Shown piece after piece: positions 1 to 13,318 of a DNA stretch of 64,000 bases (the first letter of the stretch is position 1; the number at the start of each line of letters is the position of its first letter). Source of the DNA: Tetrahymena elliotti 4EA (taxonomy: Eukaryota > Ciliophora > Oligohymenophorea > Hymenostomatida > Tetrahymenidae); NCBI GenBank assembly GCA_000231825.2, contig JH720303.1, positions 62,001-126,000 on the forward strand. Reading direction: 5' to 3'. The notes beneath the pieces are model-generated. The model ran no database searches, was not told the DNA's origin, and saw only the letters and a program-made list of their open reading frames with translations. The position numbers were made by a program, and so were the translations under genes.

Positions 1-388
1 AAGTTTTGATAATTAATTTTGGATAAAGGAGATAAAAAAATTATTGAATTATTGTTGTGTTAATCTAATACTATGTGAGTGCGTTTTTAACTGAAATAAT
101 TTCTAATAATCTAATATTAATTTTCTAATTTTTTTTTCAGTTACTTAAATGCATATTACTTGAATTAAAAAAGTTCAAATGATTAAATTTTATTCTCTCA
201 AATTTGATTCAGCAATCAATTATTTAGATATAGAAAAATGCTTCGAATATTGATCATGTAATTACTTCTCAAATATTTAAGTATTTTACTCACAAAAACT
301 ATTACTCAGTTATAAAAATCATTAATAATTGTAAAAAATTTATGGTAACTTTTGCTCTGGGAAATATTTATAATTTGGCACAAAGTGA
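1..388. other. AT-rich upstream flank
   Basis: No coding frame that I can support. It is the 5' flank of the gene starting at 389; the same-frame extension upstream to about 211 reads as low-quality sequence and is probably noncoding. Confidence 0.6.
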
Positions 389-2970
389 ATGAAAAAGAAA
401 AAAAATGCAAATAAACATATCAAACAAGTAAAAAAATATAAAGAAAGAAAAGCTTTGAAAATCAAGAAAAATAATAATTAAGTTAATAAAAATTTACTTA
501 AGGTAGAATTTATTTCTAAGTTAGGACATAAGGATTTGGTAATGCAATGTACTAATCCATAGTTAAATAGAAAAATACTTCAAAATAAAGTGATGAGTTA
601 AGTTCAAACTTTCTTTCAGGTGGTAAAGGAAGTTTCATGATTGAAACAATTCAAGAGAATTCCGCATCTGCAGCAAAATAATAGCCAAAAATAAAACCTA
701 GAGATTTATCATCTCCATATTCTTAGTCGATTAATCAAAATAACATGAAAAAGAAAAAAATTTAATCATAAAGTGTTGAGAAATATAGTTACAAATAAAA
801 GAAAAATCCTTCTGAAAAACCTTGGAAGGTAAAGTAAAAAAATGTTTAGACTTAAGAAGAGGACAACAAAGATTTATAGACAACAGGTTTTTCAGATTTG
901 AAGGCCTCTTAAAATAACTTATAAAGTAATAAAGAGCAATTTAAACGTAGTACTAACAGCCCAACTCAATATTTATTTTCTAGCACAAAACAAAATTAGC
1001 AATAACTAACTTCTTCAGTCGAATATAGTACAAATCATTTACATAATATAAGTACAACAACTACAACAACTGCTGCAAGTAGAGGAAATTCTAGAATCAG
1101 TAAAAACACCCAACATTCAAATAAAACAAATTAAAATGCATATCTAACAAATAATACAGCTCAAAGTAAATCTCCTAAATATTATCAATCACCTAATCAA
1201 AACTAAGGTTCTATCAATCCATGGAACATAAATGCATCTAGAAAACTTAATTTTAATTAGCTTAATGAAGATAGTTAACAGGATTCTCACTATACTCACT
1301 AAAAAAATATGTAAAGAACTTAAGAATTCTCACCTGAAAATAATCGCAGCCAAAATAAAGACAATTCTTAAAGCAAAAGATTTACAGGTGGGATTACCAG
1401 TGGATTATTAACTCAAAAATCAATTTATTCTCCTACTGAGTTTCCAAGTGATTCAAAAAAGAGCAGAGAAATATAGAGTGCTAACTTTGAAACAATAAAA
1501 GAAAAATCTGTTAAGGGTATCAAACATAATTCTTCATAAAATAAACAATTGATGGATAGAACTATCTCTTAAAATATTAATGCAGTAAAAAATTAATAAA
1601 ATACAAAACCAACTTCTGAAACTAGAATAGATCCTTCAACAAAATTTGCTAAGAAAAGTAATAAAGAACCTCCAAAATTATAAACAACAAAACCATAAAA
1701 ATCAAACACGACAATATAGCCTCAAAAGTAAAACAAAAATAATTAAAACAGTATCAGCAGCAACAACAACGTTAAAGAAACATTTAATAAAAAACTTAAT
1801 TAAAAAATATAATAAAAAAAATTTGAAAGGTCTTCAAATGACATTAATAGTGCATCTGATACAGAGTATTTTGAAATGTCTTAAAAATTCTCTACAATAG
1901 GTGATCCTAGATTATTTTAAATAGAAAATATTATTGGTGGATAAGGGCAAAATAATGTAAAGTAATAATCTACCACTAAATAAACAAACCCTTCAAAACC
2001 ATAACTTAAATATCCTAATTATAAAAGTGAATAAAAAAAGTAAAATGATAAAATTATTAATGGCTATAATTAACCCATTTTAGATGATGAAATAGAAGAA
2101 AATATTGAAACTGAATCAAAACACTCTCAGAACAATTCTCCTAGACCTCCGCTTAAAGCTATGCAACAATAAGAAGTTGAAATAGAAGAAATAGTAGACA
2201 TTTATGATGATAACCAACACCACTCCAACTCACAACCTGTCATAACATAAGATTTCAAAGATAGTCATAAACTTAGCTGTATACCCCAACTAAATCACTT
2301 AACTATGAGTAATGTAATGCAGAAAGAAACTTAAGAAGGGCATGATGGAGATCATGAAGATAACTCAGGAGATTACACTGACTACGAAAAACAGAAAAAA
2401 ATAAATTCTACAGGGCTGTCTTTTACTAAACCAAATCTCGCAGTCAAAAGAAATGAAAGTTATGCATCCGATTTGTAAAAAACTCAAGAAAAAATATTTT
2501 AAAAATATAGTAATCCTAATTAGAATTGTAATAATAATCCTCATCACAACTTTGTAACATAAGAAGAATAAGTTGATTATGATTATTGTAATGTTAAACC
2601 AGGTAATTCCAATATAGAAGAAGTATAGGAAGATGAACTGAATTAAAGCTAAACTCGCTTCTTAAAAGATTAAATTTAAAATATGATTATTTCAAACCTC
2701 AGACCTTTTACTCCTCCTTTCAATTAAGTCTACTAAATGAATTCTTCAAATCTAAGATAAAAAAAAGATTCCATAATTAGCAATCTTTCAAATAGTAACA
2801 AAAATAATCACCACTTTAATTAAATGCAACATCAAGAATCTTTCTCTGTAGTGAATAAATCTTCACTCTCTTCTCACAGAGATGATGGTGAAATTGAAGT
2901 TTTTTATGATGATATTCTTAATTGTTATTATGATCCTAAAACAAATTAGTATTATGAGCTTAAGGCTTGA
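389..2970 (+). CDS. Q/N-rich hypothetical protein with aromatic C-terminal box
   Basis: I do not recognise a named family. Read with the ciliate code the model is two exons, 389-502 and 571-2970, giving about 837 residues. The 68-base intron is GT-AG, AT-rich and phase 0; it joins a basic N-terminus (starts MKKKKNANKHIKQ) to a long low-complexity body rich in Q, N, S and K. A straight read-through from 389 hits TGA near 636, so the splice is needed; an alternative intron at 623-684 also keeps frame but is less AT-rich. The C-terminus becomes acidic and ends in an aromatic segment, YDDILNCYYDPKTNQYYEL, which resembles the repeat of OCRE-type domains (YYDP...YY). That resemblance is only a motif match. 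TGA at 2968-2970 is a clear stop. The protein looks disordered; no membrane segment or signal peptide is seen. Confidence 0.75.
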
Positions 2971-3000
2971 ATAAACTATTTATATTAAAATATTAAACTG

Positions 3001-5981
3001 CTATTTTTATAAAAAATGTTTTATTTCATATTATTTTATAAATTTCAAATCTTTACTTTTACTAAACAAAATTATTATTAAATTCAACTTATTTTTTTTA
3101 TATTAACGCAGAAACTATTTTTAAAAGAGATAACAAATTATAATGAATTATTAGTTTTGCTAAAATTTATTATTGATATTCCCAAGAAATTTGTTAGTTC
3201 CTCTTTTCTCATATGTAACTTCATGTACTGTTACAATATTGATAGATGTGAAAATAGTCTTTGACTCTCTTTATTTATTCTGATAACATGTGATGGTAAG
3301 TAAGATTATTCTTTATGATATAAAAATTAGATACTCATTTTAATCTAAAGGATTTCTGAATTAAAGAAAGAAAAAGAATTGAATAAAAAGAAATTATTTA
3401 AACTGATAGATTCAACTTAATTATATTAAATAATCTTAAAAAGAGCTGAAAAAGGATTTATATTTATTAAAATCACTGAAATTATGACAAAAAATTAATA
3501 AACCAAATCAAAAAAGATATTTATTTAATAGTTGATCTAAAAGCTTATAACTTACTTGCTTTTACAAACATATCTATTTTACAATGACTTTAAATCCAAA
3601 ATATATTATCTTTGATTAATGTGATTTCATAATCCAAATTATGTTACTTTATGTGTTTATTTATAAGCTATAATTTATTTTTATTTTTCAAAAAATTTTT
3701 AAAATAGAAAATTTATTAAAAATAATTAAATCCTAAACTTTTTTTTTTAATTTTTATTCTAAAATATTATTGCTGATAATTTTTTTGCTAGACAGATATT
3801 AAATATTTGCAATTAATGTCCTTATCACTAAAAATTATTGCTTACTTCTGTCTTTATTTTTTATTGTTGAGCATAAAAAATTAATTTTGATAAATAGAAA
3901 TATAGGGTATTAAATTTTATTTACTAATTTAAGAAATTTTACTTTTTTACCCTAAGGTTTTTTATTCACCAAATTCTGAACTTCTAGTTTCTTGTGTAAG
4001 GGTATAAGGTAATGGATTAATAAACAAGTAACTCTTATAAAATATTATTATTCACATAAACATTTACTATCACCAGGACTATTACATATACACAATATCT
4101 AAAATAGCTAAATGTTTTTGAGTAGTAGTAAACATTAAATAATGTTGAGGGAAGGTGAACCAAATACAGTATTTGTCTGATTTTGATTTTCTCAATCAAT
4201 TCATCATCAAACAGATATTTTCCTCCTCTCATATTTGGTTTTTTTCAGTTGTTTAGTGTAATGATAATTAATTTCCACAATCCTACACCAACTTTTGCTA
4301 AAATATATATCCTGTGTATCCTTTTTTCTTCAGAGCTACAGATTATTCTAATTCTTATCCTGTTTACAATTTTATACCTAATTTTATTGTTAATATTAAA
4401 ATTACATCATCAACTATATTTTATTCAATAATTTTTAAGGTCTAGGACATTATAACAATAAATAAAATTGGAGTGGATCCTATGATTTCAGAATATCCCA
4501 ATCAGACCAAAAGTTAAATTATGGGTATTGTACATTATCAAAAAAAGTTTTTTAAAAAGAAAAAATAGAGACAACGAATAAATTTATTTTTTAGGATTTG
4601 ATTTAATTAAAGATGTTAAATAAATGTTTTATTTAGTTCATTTATTAAGATTTTTTTAATTTAAGATTATATTCATTTAAGGAATTTAAGAATAATATAA
4701 TAATTTATAAATAACTTAAATAGATAGAAAAAATTGTCTAAAATGCTTAAAATTTTTTTATTCGAAAAAATTTAATTTAGGTTGTTATCATAAAATAAAT
4801 ATATATAGTTATACTCGGGGTCTGGTTCAAGCCGTAAAAATTATTAAATCGAAGGTATTTTTAAAATCTGTTAAGATTAATTATTTTTTAATTTAAATTA
4901 TGCTTTGATTTATATTGAAATGGTGTTATTCTTATATCCTAAATTAAATAATGGTCATCATCAACTCAAAGAATTCTTATCAATACAATTTCATGTTTCT
5001 AGCGAATATATTTGTTTTTAAACTTTCTAATGCTTTGAATATGCTTTAAGATTAAATTTATTTTTATTGGATTTGTTTATTACTATATCGGTATACTTAG
5101 GTTGTATAATACTTAAGATCCCTCAATTGAAATTATAAGATTTAATAATTACTATTAATAATGAAAAAATAGTAAAGTATCTTACTGAAAGTAAAGGTAG
5201 TTATAAAAGAGCAAGACTTTTTTTAAGGGTAGTTACACTTTTTCACTCATTACTAAGATTAATAATAATGCTCTGGTTTGGTAATTCTGAAATGTTTAAT
5301 TATCGAAATTGGAATAACTCAGATAATTAATTTAAACTGATTTTATTTGGGAATACAGCAATAATTCTTATTTTAATAGAGGTAGGACTTAATTATTAAC
5401 AAATTTTATGGATAAAATTTATTTTATTTGACATAAAAATATTACGAATACATAAAGTGACACAAATTTCATAGACAAATATAATTTTAATAAATTACTC
5501 ATAATAAAAACCTGTGTTGATTTTTGTTAACTTAAAACCTTAGACCAAAAAGATTATTAATTATGATGATAATGTTAGGCTTAAGGTAAAAAGCGAAATA
5601 CTTACTTTATTAGAATTAATGAATAAGCATCAAAATAGCGAGCGTATTTCTTTTAAATTAAAAAATTTTATTTTAAAATAGTACTATGAAGACATAAGAA
5701 TAAATTTAGAAAATCCTTAAGATCATTTTTTCTTAAAAATAGTTTAAGACAGCGAAATTATTCAAAAAATGCCTTATTTGCTTTTAGAGAGATTATAAAA
5801 AGGTTTTCTTTTGACAAATGTAAGCAATAAAATGTTTTTAAAATTAAATTATAAAGAAAAATAAATTATTAGAAAAAATGTAGCTTCCTAACTATAAGTA
5901 ATAGGCTATAGTAAAATTAAAGAAGAGTTAATGGTTTACAACCCAAAAATTATAATTTTTGACTTACATGAAATTTACTGA
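3001..5981 (+). pseudogene. IP3/ryanodine receptor-like (RIH region) gene fragment, possibly decayed
   Basis: Several stretches read as real protein. Frame 1 is protein-like from about 3001 to 3264 and 3319 to 3615. One frame runs from 4149 to the TGA at 5979-5981, interrupted only by a TGA at 4599. Inside it, a segment around LIYIEMVLFLYPKLNNGHHQ followed by LKEFLSIQ resembles the RIH-associated part of IP3 receptors (many L/F residues, then N-x-x-x-LQ-x-FL). A later segment, EILTLLELMNKHQNSERI, resembles the following helix pair. No ATG with a plausible N-terminus, no MIR or ligand-binding region and no pore-forming membrane region are present, and 5982-6669 has no room for them. Either several short introns remove the in-frame TGAs (a good donor, GTAAGTAAG, lies at 3296), or this is a truncated relic. 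Family assignment is by eye. Confidence 0.35.
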
Positions 5982-6669
5982 AATTAGTTACAATTAAATT
6001 TTTTATATTTCTATATTTAAGGTATTTATTTTATTTAAATTTCATTCTTTCTCTATTTTATTCACAAGTTTTAATATCTTTTCATCAATAATTATTTTCT
6101 TTTATTTATATTTTTTTTATGAAAAAAGAGATTAATCTTATCTTTAATTTTAATTTATAGTCATAAATTTCCTTTTTAACAAAAAAAATTTAGAATTAAT
6201 AAAATAAATTAAAAATATCTACCAAGGATAATTGCTCTTTAATTTATTTAAAATTCTTAAAAAAATATTTTTAACAATATTTATTTTGAATTTTGAAGCA
6301 TTTACAAATAAAATCCTAAATGAGTCAAATCCTCATAATATTTCTACCTATTTTCTAAAATTATTATATTTTAACTAATAAAATGCTACTCAAGATTGGT
6401 GTTAGGTAGTGTGAAAGTAAAAGAGAATTTCCAATAAATGTAGCAAAGTATTTTTATTCAATAAATTTGTTATATTTAAAAATAATTTATACCCTTTCAA
6501 TTAAATTTTTTGTAATTTGATAATAATTATTAAATTTATTGTTTTATGATAAAAAATCTGATTTAATGTAAAGAAAGCAAAAAGATTTAGTTTAATATAT
6601 AAACAAATAAAAATAATATGTCTCAAAATATAATTTTAATTGAATAATAGATAGATATAATTTAAACAT
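5982..6669. other. AT-rich intergenic
   Basis: Long A/T runs between the receptor-like fragment and the minus-strand gene ending at 6670. I see no coding exon, so the fragment upstream is not continued here. Confidence 0.6.
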
Positions 6670-7410
6670 TCAAGGTTATTAAGAATCGGTCAAATTCTTT
6701 TTATTTAAAATATTTTATAACTTTTATTATTCTACTTGTAGCTGATTTTATTACATTTATAGTTAGGCATATTAGGAAATATATTATTTTTGCAAGTAGT
6801 AGTCTTTAATTGCCACAGGTATATAAGATCCTAAACCATAGAAAAATACTAATAAAAGCGCAGCTTTAAATGCTTTTGATCTATTTTTTAATATTAATTG
6901 AGTACACTTATTTAATGGAGTATAAATAAATTTATTTAAATTCTATTAGCTGATAAGTGAGCTAGCTCTACTTAATTATTTTTTCATTATTTGATAGCCA
7001 TTCTTAGTAACTTAATTGACCTTCTAAGAATTTATTCCTTTTTCTTCAAGCTTTTGTGATAAGTTTTGGATTTTATTCTAAACTGTAGGGCTTTAAATGA
7101 ACTTTTAAGCAGTAGGACCTAAATCTTTCAATTTACTTAAAGCCTTAGATGCATATGTAGAAAGATACTTATCTCTAAATGAGAGCCATTTTGTGTGAAA
7201 TGCATTTAAACTTTAATTTTTAATTTAGTCGCCATATTTAGATTAGATATAAATTTTTTCCATTCTAATTTTTTGATTTATATTTTATCCTTTTTTCAAA
7301 ACTTCCTAGTAAAAATATGACGAGACATGTTTTGCTTTATTTATCTCATACTAGTTATTCTTCTTATAATCACTAGCCTTTTTCCTTAAGTTTTTTAAAA
7401 AGTCGTTCAT
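6670..7410 (-). CDS. Small protein with one C-terminal membrane segment
   Basis: Single uninterrupted ciliate-code frame from ATG (7408-7410) to TGA (6670-6672), 246 residues with in-frame TAA/TAG read as Q. It starts MNDFLKNLRKKASDYKKNNQ and is basic and helical for about 180 residues. One hydrophobic segment follows at about residues 182-201 (AALLLVFFYGLGSYIPVA), then a short Q-rich coiled tail of about 45 residues. This layout suggests a protein anchored near its C-terminus with most of its mass on the N-terminal side. I do not recognise a family. It is divergent from the CFAP97-domain gene at 8053; the 640 bases between them hold both 5' regions. Confidence 0.8.
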
Positions 7411-8052
7411 TGCTTTATAACTAATTTTGATATAATTTTTTGTAATTTAATTTTTTATCAAAAATTGAACAATCAATAATTTATCTTTGATAGAAATTTC
7501 TCTTCAAATATTCCAAAAATCAAAAATGTATTTTTGTTTTTTATTCATTAAAATTAACTAAATATTTTAAAATATATTTAAAATTTTTTAAATGTTTAAT
7601 CAAACAAATAATTTTTGTTTGCCTAATTAAAAATATTTTAAACTATAAAAAATAAGATAAGTAAGTATATTAATTCTCGTCAGATTCATAGATAAGTATT
7701 AAAATTTTAAAATAGAAAGATTGATTGAATATGATAGATATATTTTTGAATTGAAATTTTTAGCAGCAAATATCTATCAATCTAATATACTTAAGAAATT
7801 CAGTGATTTTAGCTTATTAAGAATCTCTCTTTAATTTCTTAAGTTGTTTCATATTATAATGTATAGTTTTTGTTATTTTCAAACTGATAGCTTATATGCA
7901 ATATTAATCAGCTAATTATTAAAATCTATAGAAAAAAACAGAATCAATCAAAAGATAAGAAAAGCTAATTAATATTTGCTTTTTTAAATAATAACTTAAA
8001 TTTGTTAACAAATTAAAATAACAATAGTAGTGTAAATTTTAGTTAAATTATA
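7411..8052. other. Divergent intergenic region
   Basis: AT-rich spacer between two divergently transcribed genes (minus gene from 7410, plus gene from 8053). It presumably holds both promoters; no specific element is recognised. Confidence 0.6.
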
Positions 8053-9168
8053 ATGTGGAATAATCTAGCTTGTACTTCTTATGATATTTGCTCTACAAGA
8101 AGAATTACTGAAGTAAAATATAAAAGCTTTAATGAAAATTTAAATCGATTTATATGGAATAAAAATCATTTTTGGAGCATCTTTTGATGCTAAATACATC
8201 AAAATAAAATGAAAATTAATCAAATTTTTAATTCCAAAGGCACAAAGAAGACATCTTCAAAGTCTGACTAGCATAAAACCATCTATTGATACAAAAACTC
8301 CTTGGTAACCTAGCCACTCACTTTCAAAATGGACAAATAAATATACAAATTGTAAAACTTTACAAGCAAAATTTTAAATCAAAAGCATGATGAAAAGATG
8401 AAAAAAAGAATTAAAAAAAAATAATAATAATTATTTTAACAAATTATTTTCAAGTAGATTTTTTGAGATATTTACAAATTTGTTTTAAAAAAGAGAGAAA
8501 TTAAAAAATTTAGTATGATAATAAAGTTTTGCTTGAAAAAATGATGGTTATTGATAAGAAATCATCAAATATGAATCCTAAAAAAATAGCTTAAGAAATA
8601 TATCCTATTAAAAGTATGGCGGAGTACTAAAGAAGAAGAAATTAAGAAAATCTAAAATAGGAAAATAACGTAATCTTTAAAAAATCCAAATTATTTATTT
8701 ATTTTTTCTGCAACTACCTTCCAAACTAATTCAATATATGTATAATATTAGAAAATCATAGAAAGAATAGATAATGCAACTTAAAAGTCTAATTATGGAA
8801 AATAAATGTGGTTGAGAGAAAGTAAAAAATGTGAACAATACAAGAGTAATATTCTTAGAAGTAAATCCAAAAGTAAATATTATTATTAGATGAACAACTA
8901 TATTTACATATTTCAATAACCTTAAATAGTACAAGGAATAGATTATACAAAACTTACAAAGATTAACTATCCTAATGAGCACTTTATGGTTAGAAAAATA
9001 AGTACTCCTACAATCAATGGTTAAGGTAAGATTTGCTCCCCCTAATTAAAAAAGAGTATTATTTTATAATTTTTGATATAAAAAGCATATTATAGTAACA
9101 AGCCTAAAACACCTGGTGGAAGACTATAAGATAATAGACAAGCCAACGACATTGATTTTTAACTTTGA
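8053..9168 (+). CDS. CFAP97 (Hmw/KIAA1430) domain protein
   Basis: Four exons join with matching phases: 8053-8112, 8240-8351, 8455-8669 and 8752-9168 (TGA 9166-9168), giving up to 267 residues. The N-terminal part contains KPSIDTKTPWQPSHS, like the PTxDTKxP segment of CFAP97D proteins, and then YDNKVLLEKMMVIDKK, like the ERDNxxLLEKM core. Exons 2-3 give QENLKQENNKIIERID followed by WLRESKKCEQYKSNI, matching the EN.xLLxRI...W..eykkqxxYxxNI pattern of the Hmw_CFAP97 domain. Family members act in cilia and sperm flagella, so a ciliary or axonemal role is inferred. Two further in-frame introns are possible in the last exon (about 8849-8910 and 9027-9082), which would shorten the protein without changing frame. 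The start is the only good ATG for exon 1. Confidence 0.75.
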
Positions 9169-10623
9169 GATTTTAAATAAACATCATCTATAAAATTACT
9201 AATAAAACTAATTAGATTAATATATTTTAGCAATTTAATTTTGTTTATATTTTTATATTAAGCTTACAAATTTATAAAATTATTATTTTCATTTTTATCT
9301 TCTTTCATTTGATTTCTAACAATTTATCTTTATAAAATAAATCTTTAAAACAAAAATCAAAGTAGCATAAAAAAATTTTTAGTTTCTTTAATCAAAATTA
9401 TCAAAGAAAATGGAATAAGTTACATTACCGATGTAAACTACAGAGTTGAATACCTTATTCAAATGATACAAAACTAAAACAAAGCCATAAATTCTTATTT
9501 TATTTAAATCTTTTTTTGTTTAATAGTTCTATTTCTAATTTTTATTGATATTTAAAAAAAAGGGAATGGATATATACCCTATTATAAATATTTTTTAGAT
9601 CTATAAATCTATTTTAAATTAAAAATGGGTAAAAAATAATAGATTAATTTAAGGAAAAATATTATTGAATTACTAATGCCTAAAGAAGAAGAAAATATGA
9701 TAATTTATTTTAATTATAAGAATAATAAATTTTTATGCTAATCATATTGTATGAATTAATCATGAAGAAGTAACTTCAAATATTATTTAGTAATTTAATT
9801 AATGTAATTTTATTATAAATTATTTTCATTTTCTAAATTGGGTTAGAGATTATTAGAATAGACATAAAAGTTTATAAAAGATTTATTTATAATTTGATGA
9901 GATCATCACAAATATATCTATGATTGAGTTTGTTTTATTAATCACAAATAAGAATAATTCTAAGTTATTTTTAAATTACATTTTAATACTTATTTTTTAG
10001 TTGTATTTAAATTAAAATATGGCAAAAATAGTTTTTCAATAAAAAATAAATAAAAAAAAGAATCTATTTTAAATAAGAATTTTAATTTTTCATGTTTCTT
10101 TAAAACAATTTATTAATTTTAGAATTTCATTGTTTTTAACTTAAAAAAGTTAGTAATAAAAGAAAATATTACACTATTATCATAGATTACTGTTCATGTT
10201 ATTAAGCTAGTTTACAGTAGTTCAGCACTATTTATTTAAATGGACAGTTAAGAATTTTGCATATTAACAAATTTTAATTGGTGAATGGATGATGAATTAT
10301 TGGTAAAAAATATCTAGGATTAATTAGAAATGTAGGTTTCTGTACAATTGATGCAGTCAAGGTGAAAATTCCTTAAATATATTGACGTCATTGAGAAGTA
10401 AATATATGTATATATTATATGTAAATGTGAGAGTTCGTGATTTTAGTTCTATTTTTATGTGTCAACTATATTCTAAAATTCTTTTTTGAGTAATTGAATT
10501 CTATGCTTTTTTAGCTTAATTGCTTGCTTTCTGTATCTTTAATTAAAATCCTAGTATTTTCTTTTAATATTAGAAAAAGTTGTTAAAACAAATATCACAA
10601 ATAAATTAAAAGCAGGCATAATA
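9169..10623. other. AT-rich intergenic
   Basis: About 1.45 kb with no supported exon. It contains the 5' region of the pantothenate kinase gene at its right end. No RNA gene or repeat recognised. Confidence 0.55.
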
Positions 10624-12356
10624 ATGAGTTTAGAAGCTGACATAGCATTTACAAGAAGAAAGAAATCTACATCAATTGAGTTTTTGATCCCATTCATAGG
10701 TATAGATATAGGTGGTACTTTAGCAAAGCTATGTTTTGCATTGAAAAAGAATTCCAAAGTTGACTTTGAGCATATTGATCATTTAATGAGTAAAAATTAG
10801 GAATCAAGAAGTTAAATAAATCAATTTTTCCAAAAAAATAGTTAATTCTTATCAAGAATTTGATATATACTTCAAAACCTTTGAGTCTAATAATGTAGAA
10901 GATATGATTGACTTTATTGAATGTAATTACTCAAACATTTATTTATTCTTTTAATATCTTTGATAGAGATGGATGTTTTAATCAAAATTGAAAATAAGAT
11001 TGATTCTTCTTATTTTTGTATTATTTTATCTTTACAGCAAGTTAAAATAGATTTTAAACTGCTAAATAAGATTGAAATACAATGAATAGTTAGTTTAGTA
11101 ATTTAAATGTAAAACAATTTTATTATTAAATAATTTAATAGCATTGGATATGAATTTCATTACTAAAGAATTTTACATCACTGGAGGTGGAGCTCATAAA
11201 TTTGATGAACTCTTCTAAGAGAGATTGAAAGTAAATGTTATCAAAGTATAGGAATTTGAATCACTTAAGATGGGTTTCTAGTTGTTGGAGCAACTTTCAC
11301 CTAATGACTCTATATTTACATTTAGCAAATAAAAGGGAAAAGATTTCTTTAAAGGACAAGGTGGATTATTCCCATTCGTGCTAATTAATATTGGAAGTGG
11401 AGTTAGTATGATCAAATTTGAGGGAGAGGGAGTTTTTTCAAGAGTAAATGGAACAAGTATCGGAGGAGGTATACATATATATTTATTTTATAAATTTACT
11501 TTGGAATTTAATTTAAATACTAAAAACCAAAAATATTTTTTTGATTTAAATAATAATAATTAATTTTTTACAATCAGGCTTCTTTTTGGGAATTACTCAT
11601 TTGCTTACGGGAGAAAGAAATTTTGATAAATTGTTAGAAATGAGTAATTAAGGTGATAATAGAAATGTTGATTTATATGCTAGTGATATTTATGGAACAA
11701 TGGTACCTCCTGAAGACATTCATGGTGATGCATTGTGTGTAAGGTATGATAAATATTTTAGGAATAAAAGTAGAATTATTAATTCTTTTTTAATTAAAAG
11801 CATGGGTAAAATGTCTGCTAAGTTGAAAGAAGGTGAAGATGTGAAGTAATTAATATTTGGTTAAGTTATTTAATGAATAAAATTTTTTAAATTTGAAATT
11901 TAATAGTAAAAATGATTTAGTCAAAAGCATGCTCTTGATGGCGTCATTCAACTTAAGCTAAATAGCTTTTATTTAATCAAAATTAGAGGGAATTAATAAG
12001 TAAATTTACATAGAAATCCAATTTTATCACTAAATAAATTTACATTCATTATAAAAAAGTATTATATTTGCTGGTAATTTTGTAAGAAATCACCAAGACA
12101 CAATGGATTGCATAAATACAGCTATTGAATTCTTTAATTAGAATGAAGGTGAAGATAACTAAAGAAAAGTAATTTTTTCAAAAAATAAATAATATTTCTT
12201 ACTTAAACTACCATATTACAATAGGCTTTCTTTGTGAAGCATGATGGTTTTATTGGTGCTCTTGGATCATTTTTCTAAGGATTTACATTACAATAACAAA
12301 AAAAATTATAATTACTTAACGAACTAAATTCATTATAATAACCAAATTAAGAATGA
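10624..12356 (+). CDS. PANK: Pantothenate kinase (eukaryotic type II PanK)
   Basis: Catalyses ATP-dependent phosphorylation of pantothenate, the first and usually rate-limiting step of CoA synthesis. Exons, with phases checked by family alignment: 10624-10810; 10857-10922 (start could be 10842); 11142-11468; 11578-11743; 11801 to about 11845; about 11935-11999; 12060-12168; 12225-12356 (TGA 12354-12356). Motifs in order: [13 protein letters not shown] (phosphate-binding loop near the N-terminus), [30 protein letters not shown] (split by the intron at 11469-11577), [10 protein letters not shown] and [11 protein letters not shown]. All are hallmarks of the PanK1-4/CAB1 fold. The N-terminal extension is short (about 26 residues), with no targeting peptide evident, so a cytosolic enzyme is likely. 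The exact splice between 11845 and 11935 is unresolved. Introns run from about 46 to 219 bases. Confidence 0.93.
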
Positions 12357-13299
12357 AAAATCCAAGAAAATCATATCATTACTTAAACATTTAATGGATA
12401 AAAACTGTTTTAAATTAGGTCGATAATTAAATTTCTTTTATAAATATAATACTAAATTATAAATATGTTTATTTAATCTTATTAGAAAAACATATATATC
12501 CTATTTATCTATATATTTTCGTGTACCAGCTAATAATATATCTTTGTATTGCATTTACAACATACCTTCCTTCTCCTTTCTCAGATGCTAAAGAACCATT
12601 TAAAGATGACTCTTATTCTTGATATTTTTATTTTAAAAAGTAAATTTAATCCAAACAAATGAGATAAAAATTAAAAAAATACACTTTACTTATCTATCTC
12701 TCTATATTTTGTAATTTTTGAAATTATAATGATTTTATCTAAAATTTAAAAAAATTTTTTTATAAAAAGACATTTATTCTAAAATATGTCAAATAATTAT
12801 TTAAGCAAGAATGGGAAAATATAGTTTAGAGTAAATCTGTAAAGTTAAAGAGCTAACTTTCTTTTTGTTTTCTAAAATGTTTACATTTATTATCAAGATT
12901 TTGTATTTGTTCATAATTTAATTAATCTTTCTAGGGTTACATTTAGAAGTGGATATTCCATAATACCTTTTAAACATCCAAAAATAAGACAAAAAACTTT
13001 TTTTTGAATTTATTTTAGCTTCTTTACACTTGGCCCATTTTTTTAAAGTAAGCCAGTAGCTTTTTAAAAAATACTTATTTATTGCTTTTTTCATTCAGTA
13101 AAAGTTATTGGTTTATAATAAGTAGTTCAAATAAATATTTTAGGAAAATATCAGAAATAAAATAAAAAGAGTTATGGTAAACTACTCAATGATTTTATTA
13201 TGTCCAAACGTATATAATATTTTTGAGGTCTTTAAATATTCAATTTTTAGATTTCAATTTATAAAGAAAGATATTGAAAGTAAACTTTTTTTAATTCAC

Positions 13300-13318
13300 T
13301 TAATTAATTAATTAATTA
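13300..13318. repeat. TTAA microsatellite
   Basis: About four to five tandem copies of TTAA in noncoding DNA. Confidence 0.8.

Noticed and set aside
4812..4836. tRNA-like GGTTCAAGCC box in a GC-richer patch
   Set aside because: No acceptor stem, A box or anticodon arm can be folded around it, and it lies inside the open frame of the receptor-like fragment.
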